Assembly: GCA_945885485.1 (NCBI GenBank)
Contig: CAMCYT010000163.1
Span: forward strand, 1-5,951
Reading direction: 5' to 3'
DNA: 5,951 nucleotides
Origin: Prosthecobacter debontii
GTDB taxonomy: Bacteria; Verrucomicrobiota; Verrucomicrobiia; Verrucomicrobiales; Akkermansiaceae
The position numbers were made by a program, and so were the translations under genes. Within the stretch, counting starts at the first letter, position 1; each line of letters starts with the position of its first letter. Below, piece by piece: positions 1 through 5,816 of the stretch. A model generated the notes under the pieces. That model did not search any database. It was not told where the DNA came from and was given only the letters and a program-made list of their open reading frames with translations.

Positions 1-1009
1 TGCTCAGGATATTCTGTAACCAATAACTGACTTCGGTGGGTGAGGCGTCGGCTTGAATCAATTCCTCGACGACTTTTTCACCGGCCAAGATATTCACGAG
101 ACCGATGTATTTGATTTTCACCAAAAGTTTTCCGAGAAAATAAGTCGTCCATGCCATTTTATAAACGAGACAGTAAGGGAGGCCGAAGTTTGCAGCCTCG
201 AGGGTGGCGGTTCCGCTGGCGATGACGCCGCAGGCGGCGGTTTGCATCAGATCATGGCTGCCGCCGTTGCGGAGTTCGATCCAATCGGTCGCGCCCGCTT
301 CATCGATCATCGCTCGCATGGTGGTGGCGAGCTTGGGCGTGGCGGCGGGGACGGCGAAAAGCAGATCGCTGCGCCAAGCTCGGAGGAGTTTGGCGGATTC
401 GATCATCATCGGGAAAAGCTTGGCGATTTCGCGTTCCCGGCTACCAGGGAAAAGTCCGATGAGGTTTTCCTGTCGTGGGGCGTTGGTTTTTTCGACGGCA
501 AGTTCATCGACAAGCGGATGCCCGACGTGGGTAGTTTTGAGGCCGGCGTTTTCGAAGATGGGTTTTTCGAAAGGGAAAAGGCAGAGCATCTCATCGAGCA
601 GCGCGACCATTTTCGGGATGCGTTTTTTGTTCCATGCCCAGACTTGGGGGCTGATGTAGTAAACTTGGCGGGTATTTGGCAAAGCCTCGCGCAGGGCTTT
701 TGCGAAGCGGAGGTTAAAGCCGGGATAATCGACTAATAATAGAACGTCAGGTTTCAGCGAGATCGCTTCCTTGAGCATTGCATGGAACTGCTCTTTGAAC
801 CAACTGTAGCGTTTGAGGACTTCAATTACGCCCATGACCGCGGCGTCTTCGACCCAATTATTCACCTTGCCGCCGCTGAGGGCGTGCATTTCGGGTCCCC
901 CGGCACCAAAAATTTCGACATCTGGATAGATGGCCTGCAATTCTCTCAGCAAGCCAGCGGCATGCGCGTCCCCACTCATTTCGCCCGCAATCACATAAAT
1001 CCGCTTCAC
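1..1009 (-). CDS. lpxB: Lipid-A-disaccharide synthase, 3' end cut by window edge
   Basis: LpxB is a GT19-family glycosyltransferase at the inner face of the cytoplasmic membrane. It joins UDP-2,3-diacylglucosamine and lipid X to make the beta-1,6 disaccharide of lipid A. Reading the minus strand from 1009 gives 336 uninterrupted codons to the left edge; the family is usually about 380, so roughly 45 C-terminal residues are missing. Visible signatures: N-terminal IAGEMSGDAHA (residues 7-17), GAGGPEM (35-41), VDYPGFN (93-99), YYISPQVWAW (117-126), GHPLVDE (163-169), LFPGSRERE (186-194), SGTATLEAA (265-273) and VNILAGEKVVEEL (305-317, where many homologues have PN). The start is GTG at 1009-1007: an in-frame TAG lies 12 bases upstream (1021-1019), and the next Met (residue 11) is inside the conserved N-terminal motif. 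No Shine-Dalgarno is seen; nine T's precede the GTG. It is transcribed divergently from the gene at 1119. Identification is firm; the long plus-strand frame opposite it is a shadow. Confidence 0.95.
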   Translation of the reverse strand, partial: MKRIYVIAGEMSGDAHAAGLLRELQAIYPDVEIFGAGGPEMHALSGGKVNNWVEDAAVMGVIEVLKRYSWFKEQFHAMLKEAISLKPDVLLLVDYPGFNLRFAKALREALPNTRQVYYISPQVWAWNKKRIPKMVALLDEMLCLFPFEKPIFENAGLKTTHVGHPLVDELAVEKTNAPRQENLIGLFPGSREREIAKLFPMMIESAKLLRAWRSDLLFAVPAATPKLATTMRAMIDEAGATDWIELRNGGSHDLMQTAACGVIASGTATLEAANFGLPYCLVYKMAWTTYFLGKLLVKIKYIGLVNILAGEKVVEELIQADASPTEVSYWLQNILS

Positions 1010-1118
1010 AAAAAAAAACTACCCAATGAAACACGTAGGCATCAATCTCCAAAGCAGTCACCCAAAGAGTTGGTGACAAATATCATCTAAAAGTGTTCTA
1101 TTCTTTGTAAATTAAGAC
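1010..1118. promoter_or_regulatory. Divergent intergenic region between lpxB and the secreted-protein gene
   Basis: Both neighbours start outward from these 109 bases, so promoters for both strands should lie here. For the plus strand, GTGACA (1073-1078) lies 17 bp from TTCTAT (1096-1101). The first box matches the -35 consensus well and the second matches -10 poorly; TATTCT (1099-1104) is an alternative -10 with a longer spacer. I see no convincing minus-strand promoter. The proposed -35 overlaps the right arm of the inverted repeat at 1057-1077. Promoter placement is inference from consensus matching only. Confidence 0.35.
1057..1077. repeat. Bulged inverted repeat (hairpin or operator)
   Basis: GTCA-C-CCAA and TTGGTGAC form an 8-bp stem with one bulged C (1061) around an AGAG loop (1066-1069). 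There is no adjacent T-run on either strand, so it is not an intrinsic terminator. It lies 41 bp upstream of the plus-strand ATG and 47 bp upstream of the lpxB GTG. It could be an operator or a leader hairpin for either gene. The structure is seen directly; any function is inference. Confidence 0.45.
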
Positions 1119-1739
1119 ATGAAATTCCTCTATCTACTCTTCGCCGTATTGATCGCAACTGCGGCTGGATATCTGACCGAGCCAAGTTTGCGGGTGAGTT
1201 TGACTGGTAAATCTGCAAATTCTGAGAAGCTGAAGAGGACGCCAAAAAAACGAGGCAATGCTACGTCGCAGCTTAGACCAGAGCCAGGTATTTCCTCAAA
1301 TCCTCCTGTTGCACCGCCCACACCAACCCCAGTGGTCCAGCCTCCAAACCCGGTGGAGCCAACACCAACTCCAGTGGCTCCCACGACTCCTGAAGTGGTC
1401 GATATTGACCCGCCAGTCACACTGGATCCGTTTGGAGCTGAAACGCCAGAGACTCCTAAAGTTCAAACCGAGACTCCTGTTAATACGGCAGACGTCGTGG
1501 CTGTGATGAAAGCAAGTATCGCGTCGCGGCAAATCTCGAAGTTCACGGCTAGTCAGGTCTTGGAATGGCAAGCTGGCACAAGCACGGAAACGTTTGACGG
1601 TGTAGCTTATCAGATCGGCAATGTGACGTATCAGGCGGAAACTCCTTTCGGCACAAAAAATCTTCCGGCGAAAGCCCTGATCAAGGACGGAAAAGTCGTA
1701 CGTTGGATCTCGCCGAAAAGCGGTATGCAAATAGAGTGA
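1119..1739 (+). CDS. Exported or membrane-anchored Pro/Thr-rich protein of unknown function
   Basis: I do not recognise this 206-residue protein. Residues 1-18 form a short Lys-initiated hydrophobic segment (MKFLYLLFAVLIATAAGY), a signal peptide or an uncleaved N-terminal anchor. Residues 31-55 are basic and polar. Residues 54-120 are strongly enriched in Pro, Thr and Val, with PTPTPV occurring twice (67-72 and 81-86), which suggests an extended periplasmic linker like those that span the wall. Residues 121-206 look folded: a predicted helix (about 123-150, VVAVMKASIASRQ and FTASQVLEW) and then beta-prone segments (VAYQIGNVTYQAE, AKALIKDGKVVRWI). There is no Cys, so it is not a lipoprotein, and no catalytic motif is visible. 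The ATG at 1119 gives the hydrophobic N-terminus and is the natural start; no good Shine-Dalgarno precedes it (ATTAAGAC). The gene lies 61 bp before dprA on the same strand and could be co-transcribed. Coding status is well supported; the function is unknown. Confidence 0.8.
   Translation: MKFLYLLFAVLIATAAGYLTEPSLRVSLTGKSANSEKLKRTPKKRGNATSQLRPEPGISSNPPVAPPTPTPVVQPPNPVEPTPTPVAPTTPEVVDIDPPVTLDPFGAETPETPKVQTETPVNTADVVAVMKASIASRQISKFTASQVLEWQAGTSTETFDGVAYQIGNVTYQAETPFGTKNLPAKALIKDGKVVRWISPKSGMQIE
1317..1376 (+). repeat. Imperfect 42-bp-period repeat in the Pro/Thr linker
   Basis: An 18-base unit encoding PTPTPV occurs at 1317-1334 and again at 1359-1376, matching at 16 of 18 bases; both differences are at third codon positions. 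The intervening codons are also Pro/Val rich. This looks like an internal duplication that lengthened the linker, with the peptide conserved after duplication. Confidence 0.55.
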
Positions 1740-1768
1740 GGCTCTCTGGTTTATCTCTCGCCTCATTC
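1734..1768 (+). other. Inverted repeat over the stop codon of the secreted-protein gene
   Basis: GAGTGAGGC (1734-1742, including the TGA stop at 1737-1739) can pair with GCCTCATTC (1760-1768), with one G-T wobble and a 17-base loop. No T-run follows (ATCAAATCCCCCC), so it is at best a weak attenuator or an mRNA 3'-end stabiliser between this gene and dprA. It may be a chance pairing. Confidence 0.25.
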
Positions 1769-1800
1769 ATCAAATCCCCCCACTGAATTTAAAAGTCTCC

Positions 1801-2904
1801 ATGACGTCACGCGAAGCTATTCTAGCGCTCAATCTGTTACCAAGCATCGGGCCCGTTCGTATTTCGCGTTTGTTAGAAGCATTTGGAGATGCGGAAAAAA
1901 TTCTAACAGCCTCCACGAATCAATTGCTTCGCGTCGATGGCATCGGCAACGAAACCGCCAAGCTCATCGCTGATTGGGAAAATCTGGTCGATCCAACGAA
2001 AGAACTCGCGGAGGCTGAGGAAAGAGGGATTTCCATCATCACGAGGAATGACGATTCCTATCCCAAATATTTACTGCAAGCATACGACGCACCGATCCTG
2101 CTTTATGTATGGGGGGAAATTTTACCACGAGATAGACATGCGATCAGCGTGGTCGGTTCGCGGCGCAGCACGGCCTACGGCACATCCGCGACGAAGAAGC
2201 TGACCTATCAGTTGGCGCACGCGGGATTCACGATTGTTTCTGGGCTCGCTCGCGGGATCGATACCACGGCACACGAATCTGCGCTCGCGGCGAAGGGCCG
2301 GACCATCGCGGTAGTGGGGTCTGGGTTGGCACGTCTTTATCCGCCTGAAAATTTGACCTTGGCGGAAAGGATCGCGAACGGAAACGGGGCGGTGATTTCA
2401 GAATTTCCCCTGCATCGGCCTCCAGACAAACAAACGTTCCCGATGCGGAATCGTATCGTCGCAGCTTGGTGCCAGGCAGTTTTGGTCACAGAATGCCCGG
2501 CCTGGTCGGGTTCTCTGATTACTGCAAATCTGGCTTCTGAATATGGGAAATCCATTTTCGCCGTTCCGGGGCCTATCGACAAACCTTCATCGGCGGGTTG
2601 CCATCAGTTGATCCGTGATGGCGCGACCTTGATAACCGATGCGTCACAAATCATCGATGACATGGGCGAGTTGCCGTTTTCGTATCAGAACGAAGAGCCA
2701 CAGCAAAAACTGGCGGATAGTCCCGAGCTGCCCGAGGAAGAGGCGAAGATTTTGGCAGCGATGCCGGCGGGCGAGGAGCTCGCGATTGACCAATTGATCC
2801 AACACACTGGGCTACCCTCATCCGCGGTAACGGCGGGGCTTTTCAAGCTGGAACTGCGCCGTTTGGTCAGGCCGCTGCCGGGTTTTCGCTTCATCCGCCG
2901 TTAG
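1801..2904 (+). CDS. dprA: DNA processing protein DprA (Smf)
   Basis: DprA is a cytoplasmic single-stranded-DNA-binding protein that protects incoming transforming DNA and loads RecA on it. The length of 367 residues is normal for the family. Domains: N-terminal helix-hairpin-helix-like region (about 8-60, with LLPSIGPVR at 12-20 and VDGIGNETAKLI at 45-56); the extended Rossmann core (about 85-290); a C-terminal winged-helix domain (about 308-367). Core motifs are VVGSRRSTAYG (117-127), SGLARGID (147-154), VVGSGL (171-176), SEFPL (200-204), FPMRNRIVAA (213-222), SGSLITA (236-242), VPGP (255-258) and GCHQLIRDGATLI (266-278). Many homologues have Asn where this protein has His268. The ATG at 1801 places the HhH motif at the usual distance from the N-terminus; no Shine-Dalgarno precedes it (AAAAGTCTCC before ATG). 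The gene sits 119 bp upstream of a type IA topoisomerase gene, an association common across bacteria. It implies competence potential but does not prove it. Confidence 0.96.
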   Translation: MTSREAILALNLLPSIGPVRISRLLEAFGDAEKILTASTNQLLRVDGIGNETAKLIADWENLVDPTKELAEAEERGISIITRNDDSYPKYLLQAYDAPILLYVWGEILPRDRHAISVVGSRRSTAYGTSATKKLTYQLAHAGFTIVSGLARGIDTTAHESALAAKGRTIAVVGSGLARLYPPENLTLAERIANGNGAVISEFPLHRPPDKQTFPMRNRIVAAWCQAVLVTECPAWSGSLITANLASEYGKSIFAVPGPIDKPSSAGCHQLIRDGATLITDASQIIDDMGELPFSYQNEEPQQKLADSPELPEEEAKILAAMPAGEELAIDQLIQHTGLPSSAVTAGLFKLELRRLVRPLPGFRFIRR

Positions 2905-3023
2905 CCAAAATGCCTACTTCACGTCGAAGCGGATTTCCACCGAAAAGCTTTTCCTCCTTGCATCCTAGGAAATTCCCTGCCTAGTCCCACTTCAGACACA
3001 ACGCCTTTCTAGAACCTACCTCC
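2905..3023 (+). promoter_or_regulatory. dprA-topoisomerase intergenic region with small palindromes
   Basis: These 119 bases hold no gene I can support. Visible structure: a perfect 12-bp palindrome GAAAAGCTTTTC (2942-2953), and an inverted pair CTAGG (2965-2969) / CCTAG (2980-2984) around a 10-base gap. TTGCAT (2958-2963) is a possible -35, but the sequence 17-18 bp downstream (CTAGTC / TAGTCC) is a poor -10. No intrinsic terminator follows dprA, so read-through into the topoisomerase gene is possible. The bases just before the next ATG are ACCTACCTCC, which is not a Shine-Dalgarno. Confidence 0.25.
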
Positions 3024-5570
3024 ATGGGAAAAACACTCATTATTGCCGAAAAACCCTCCGTTATGAACGATCTCTCCAAGGCTTTGAGCCAGAAATTGGG
3101 GAAGTTCAAAAAAGTCGGTGCGGGTCGGGATATTCATTACGAAAACGATAACGCGGTCATCACTTCCGCGGTCGGACACCTCGTCGAGCTGCGCATGCCG
3201 ATGGGCCCAAATGGGAAAAAACTCCCTTGGAATTTCGGAGTATTACCCGCCATTCCCGAAACCTTCACCCTGGATCCGATCGAGCAATCCGAGGCAAAAC
3301 TGAAAAAAGTCCTCAAACTCGCCAAACGCAAGGACGTCGATAACATCGTCAATGCCTGCGATGCTGGCCGCGAAGGTGAATTGATTTTCCGCTACATCAT
3401 GGAAATCGGCGAGATCCAGAAACCCGTCAAACGCCTCTGGATGCAATCGATGACCACCGGCGCCATCGTTTCCGCATGGGAAAATCTCCGCAGCGATGAG
3501 GAGATGCGACCTCTCGCGGATGCGGCGAAATGTCGTTCCGAGTCCGACTGGCTGGTCGGTTTGAATGCGACCCGCGCGTTCACTTGCTTCAACTCACGGC
3601 ACGGCGGATTCAACATCACGGCGGCCGGTCGCGTGCAGACGCCGACCTTGGCGATCCTCGCAGCTCGCGAAAAAGAAATTCAAGCTTTCCAGTCGGAGCC
3701 CTATTTCGAAGTTCACGCCACGCTGCATGTTTCAGCGGGTGAGTATTTAGGAAAATGGATCGATACAAAATTCAAGAAGTCGGAAGACAAACCGCACGGT
3801 AAGCCGGAGCGGATTTGGGAGCAGTCAAAAGCGCAAGCGATTGTGGAGCGTTGCCAAGGCAAGCAGGCGGAAATTTCCGAGGAGAAAAAATCCAGCACGC
3901 AGATCGCGCCACAGCTTTACGATCTAACAACTTTGCAGCGTGAAGCGCCGTTTTCCGCGAAGGGAACCTTGCAAATCGCCCAAGCGCTTTACGAGAAACA
4001 CAAAGTCCTGACGTATCCGAGAACGGACTCACGTTATCTTCCTGAAGATTACGTCCAGAACGTGAAAGACACGATGAAACAAATCGCGAACAGCGATCTC
4101 GATGTTGCGAAATACGCGAAAGCCGTGCTCTCCGGAAAAGGCGCCGACGGCCCGCATCTCCATCAGTCGAAACGGATTTTCAACACCAAGAAAGTTTCAG
4201 ATCACTTTGCCATCATCCCCACCGGCGTCATCGCGAAGCTCTCCGACACGGAACAAAAAGTTTATGACATGGTGGTGAAACGTTTCATCGCCGTCTTTTA
4301 TCCGCATGCGGAATTTGAACAAACCACACGACTCTCCACCGTTTCCCACGCTAGCGAGAAAGATGTTTTCAAAACCGAAGGTCGGGTTCTAACCGTTCCG
4401 GGTTGGTTGGAAGTTTATGGACGCAAGATCGGAGTCGCTGCTGGAAAAGATGAATTGGTCTCTGTGAAAGCAGGTGAAACCGCGAAAGCTGATCCCGTCG
4501 AATTGGTGAACGAACAAACCCGTCCGCCAGCACGTTTCACAGAATCCACCCTGCTCTCCGCGATGGAAGGCGCGGGCAAGTTGCTCGTGAATGACGAGGA
4601 GCTCAGAGAAGCCATGGCCGAACGCGGACTCGGAACTCCAGCGACGCGTGCAGCGACCATCGAAGGTTTGATTTCACAGAAATATCTGGTTCGTGATGGC
4701 CGTGAACTGCATGTCACCAACTCCGGTTTGAGATTGATCGATCTCGTGATCCAAATGGACATCGAGGGTCTCTACTCACCGCGCATGACAGGCGATTGGG
4801 AATATAAACTGCGTCAGATGGAACAAGGTCATTTGAAAAGACCTGAGTTCATGAAAGAGATCGTCGCTTACACCGAGGACATCGTTGCGAAAGCGCATGG
4901 CCTTGCAGAGGAAGCGAAGAGTCACAAATTTTCAGACGTCGAGGGCGAGCACCCGATCCATGGTAAGCTCGTCTTGAAGCAAACCGAGGCAACCTACGAA
5001 TCCCGCGATCCTGAAATTCCGCTGAAAGTCAAAAAGCACATCGCCGGTCGTTTGCTCACCGAAGATGAACTCCGCACGCTGATTTCAAAAGGTGTGGTCG
5101 GACCGCTGCAAGGTTTCAAATCCAAGTTCAACAAACCCTTTGATGCCTCACTCCAGCTCGATGCGAAATTCAAAACATCGTTCCTATTTGAAGGCGACGA
5201 TGACAAAGCACCGGACCTCAGCGAGGACATGCTCATCGGCTCCGCTAAAACTCCGGATGGAAAAGAACACAAGGTTTTCGCTACAGATAAAGCTTACCAT
5301 GTGCCGAGCCTCGTCACCAAAAAAGATCCACACGGAGTTCGTATCGGCCGTGTGATTCTTCAAAGAGAAATCGCAGAAGATCAGGCCTTGAAACTCATTT
5401 CCGAAGGCAAAACCGATCTTCTAACAGGTTTCGTCTCCAACCGCACCAAACGCAAGTTCGATGCTTTCCTCACATTCGACCTAGCCACCGCAAAAATCGG
5501 TTTCGATTTCCCACCAAGGCCAGCAAAGAAAGCAGCGAAAAAAGTCGCTAAGAAAGCGAAGGAAGAATAA
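3024..5570 (+). CDS. Type IA DNA topoisomerase, topoisomerase III (TopB)-like
   Basis: This enzyme cuts one DNA strand through a 5'-phosphotyrosine link and passes another strand through, relaxing negative supercoils or decatenating DNA. It has 848 residues; E. coli TopB has about 650. The N-terminal Toprim domain has IAEKPSV (7-13, catalytic Glu9) and DAGREGE (113-119), the TopB style rather than the VESPAKA / DLDREGE of TopA. Next come GRVQTPTL (202-209), LYDLTTLQREA (298-308), the active site LTYPRTDSRY with Tyr331, Arg333 and Asp335, DHFAIIPTG (393-401) and GLGTPATR (535-542). The C-terminus has two related repeats, about 677-712 (GFKSKFNKPFDA at 697-708) and 783-819 (GFVSNRTKRKFDA at 802-814), of the type seen at TopB-like C-termini. 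A Lys/Ala tail (833-848) follows. No CxxC zinc ribbons are present in the C-terminal region. The ATG at 3024 gives the exact family N-terminus. The gene follows dprA, where topA commonly sits, and ends at a strong terminator. Type IA identity is certain; the subfamily is likely TopB-like. Confidence 0.95.
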   Translation: MGKTLIIAEKPSVMNDLSKALSQKLGKFKKVGAGRDIHYENDNAVITSAVGHLVELRMPMGPNGKKLPWNFGVLPAIPETFTLDPIEQSEAKLKKVLKLAKRKDVDNIVNACDAGREGELIFRYIMEIGEIQKPVKRLWMQSMTTGAIVSAWENLRSDEEMRPLADAAKCRSESDWLVGLNATRAFTCFNSRHGGFNITAAGRVQTPTLAILAAREKEIQAFQSEPYFEVHATLHVSAGEYLGKWIDTKFKKSEDKPHGKPERIWEQSKAQAIVERCQGKQAEISEEKKSSTQIAPQLYDLTTLQREAPFSAKGTLQIAQALYEKHKVLTYPRTDSRYLPEDYVQNVKDTMKQIANSDLDVAKYAKAVLSGKGADGPHLHQSKRIFNTKKVSDHFAIIPTGVIAKLSDTEQKVYDMVVKRFIAVFYPHAEFEQTTRLSTVSHASEKDVFKTEGRVLTVPGWLEVYGRKIGVAAGKDELVSVKAGETAKADPVELVNEQTRPPARFTESTLLSAMEGAGKLLVNDEELREAMAERGLGTPATRAATIEGLISQKYLVRDGRELHVTNSGLRLIDLVIQMDIEGLYSPRMTGDWEYKLRQMEQGHLKRPEFMKEIVAYTEDIVAKAHGLAEEAKSHKFSDVEGEHPIHGKLVLKQTEATYESRDPEIPLKVKKHIAGRLLTEDELRTLISKGVVGPLQGFKSKFNKPFDASLQLDAKFKTSFLFEGDDDKAPDLSEDMLIGSAKTPDGKEHKVFATDKAYHVPSLVTKKDPHGVRIGRVILQREIAEDQALKLISEGKTDLLTGFVSNRTKRKFDAFLTFDLATAKIGFDFPPRPAKKAAKKVAKKAKEE

Positions 5571-5576
5571 CCGGAG

Positions 5577-5601
5577 AGCCGGTCCCCGACCGGCTATTTT
5601 T
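5577..5601 (+). terminator. Intrinsic terminator of the topoisomerase gene
   Basis: AGCCGGTC (5577-5584), loop CCC, and GACCGGCT (5588-5595) form a perfect 8-bp GC-rich stem, followed by A and five T's (5597-5601). It starts 7 bases after the TAA stop. This is a textbook Rho-independent terminator and marks the end of the dprA-topoisomerase block. Confidence 0.9.
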
Positions 5602-5606
5602 CAAGA

Positions 5607-5645
5607 CCTAGGGCGTTGCCCCAGATGGACATGGGTTACATAGCC
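5607..5645. repeat. Possible degenerate dispersed-repeat fragment
   Basis: A short GC-rich stretch beginning CCTAGGGCGTTGCCCC contains a GGGC-GTT-GCCC hairpin and runs on to CATAGCC. It differs in character from the AT-rich bases after it. Its wording resembles short dispersed intergenic repeats I recall from PVC and Bacteroidetes-type genomes. That resemblance is from memory and unverified; one copy in a window cannot prove a repeat. Confidence 0.2.
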
Positions 5646-5665
5646 AGTTTGATTCAATTTATACT
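5635..5665 (+). promoter_or_regulatory. Candidate promoter of the ATPase remnant
   Basis: TATACT (5660-5665) matches the sigma-70 -10 consensus at five of six positions. GTTACA (5635-5640) is a plausible -35 with four matches, but the 19-bp spacing is long. Transcription would begin near 5672, inside the palindrome at 5664-5697, which is a typical repressor-operator arrangement. This is consensus matching only. Confidence 0.35.
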
Positions 5666-5697
5666 TGAAATTTAGGAATCGATTCCGTAATTTCAAG
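5664..5697. repeat. 34-bp near-perfect palindrome upstream of the ATPase start
   Basis: The outer arms CTTGAAATT (5664-5672) and AATTTCAAG (5689-5697) are exact reverse complements. They flank the perfect core GGAATCGATTCC (5675-5686), and only the two dinucleotides between arms and core (5673-5674, 5687-5688) fail to pair. Thus 30 of 34 positions are symmetric about 5680/5681. It starts at the last two bases of the -10-like box. Its right end overlaps AAGG (5695-5698), the only ribosome-binding-like sequence before the ATG at 5703. It could be an operator for a dimeric regulator or an RNA hairpin masking the start. The structure is certain; the role is inference. Confidence 0.8.
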
Positions 5698-5702
5698 GTC
5701 AA

Positions 5703-5816
5703 ATGATTAAGCGCCGACTTAACGAAATTCTGATTAAGCGCCTTGGCCAGTCTCCGGCCGTGGCGTTATTGGGATCTCGGCAAGTCGGTAAAACAACCTT
5801 GGCTAGAGCATTTTAA
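5703..5816 (+). pseudogene. N-terminal remnant of a P-loop ATPase (DUF4143-type), cut by an IS
   Basis: Thirty-seven codons from ATG 5703 to TAA 5814-5816 read MIKRRLNEIL, a second IKRL helix, then AVALLGSRQVGKTTLARAF. GSRQVGKT (residues 24-31) is a Walker A motif preceded by a hydrophobic strand. The whole segment matches the N-terminus of the AAA-type ATPases that carry a DUF4143 C-terminal domain, normally about 400 residues. Everything after the P-loop helix (Walker B, sensor residues, C-terminal domain) is absent. The reading frame ends where IS630-like sequence begins, so insertion is the likely cause; the exact break lies within about 5811-5820. AAGG at 5695-5698 is a weak ribosome site. 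The 37-residue product would not be a working ATPase. The role of intact family members is poorly defined. P-loop assignment is firm; the DUF4143 family name is probable. Confidence 0.75.
5704..5742 (+). repeat. In-frame 12-bp direct repeat in the ATPase start
   Basis: TGATTAAGCGCC occurs at 5704-5715 and 5731-5742, exactly 27 bp apart, so both copies are in the same frame and each encodes IKR. It may reflect a 9-codon duplication in the amphipathic N-terminal helix or chance. The bases between and after the copies do not match further. Confidence 0.5.

Noticed and set aside
53..736. Long plus-strand open frame (227 codons) plus another at 782-1090
   Set aside because: Both lie antisense to lpxB, whose minus-strand translation shows the full set of family motifs. 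The plus-strand products are low-complexity Gly/Asp/Phe-rich with no recognisable domain.
1296..1766. Minus-strand frame of 156 codons opposite the secreted-protein gene
   Set aside because: Rich in Arg, Cys and Trp with no domain. It is a by-product of Pro/Thr codons on the other strand, whose product has a convincing signal segment and repeat with synonymous changes.
1734..1768. Intrinsic terminator after the secreted-protein gene
   Set aside because: The stem is interrupted by a wobble pair, the loop is 17 bases and no T-run follows. It is kept only as a low-confidence inverted repeat.
2914..2970. Tiny minus-strand frame with AGGAGG upstream, ending in RFDVK and a stop
   Set aside because: Only a handful of codons. 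The apparent ribosome site is the complement of a CCTCC tract; no homology could be recognised, and chance is likely.
4415..4762. Minus-strand frames within the topoisomerase gene (for example 115 codons)
   Set aside because: Serine/arginine-rich shadows of a well-conserved coding sequence with continuous type IA motifs on the plus strand.
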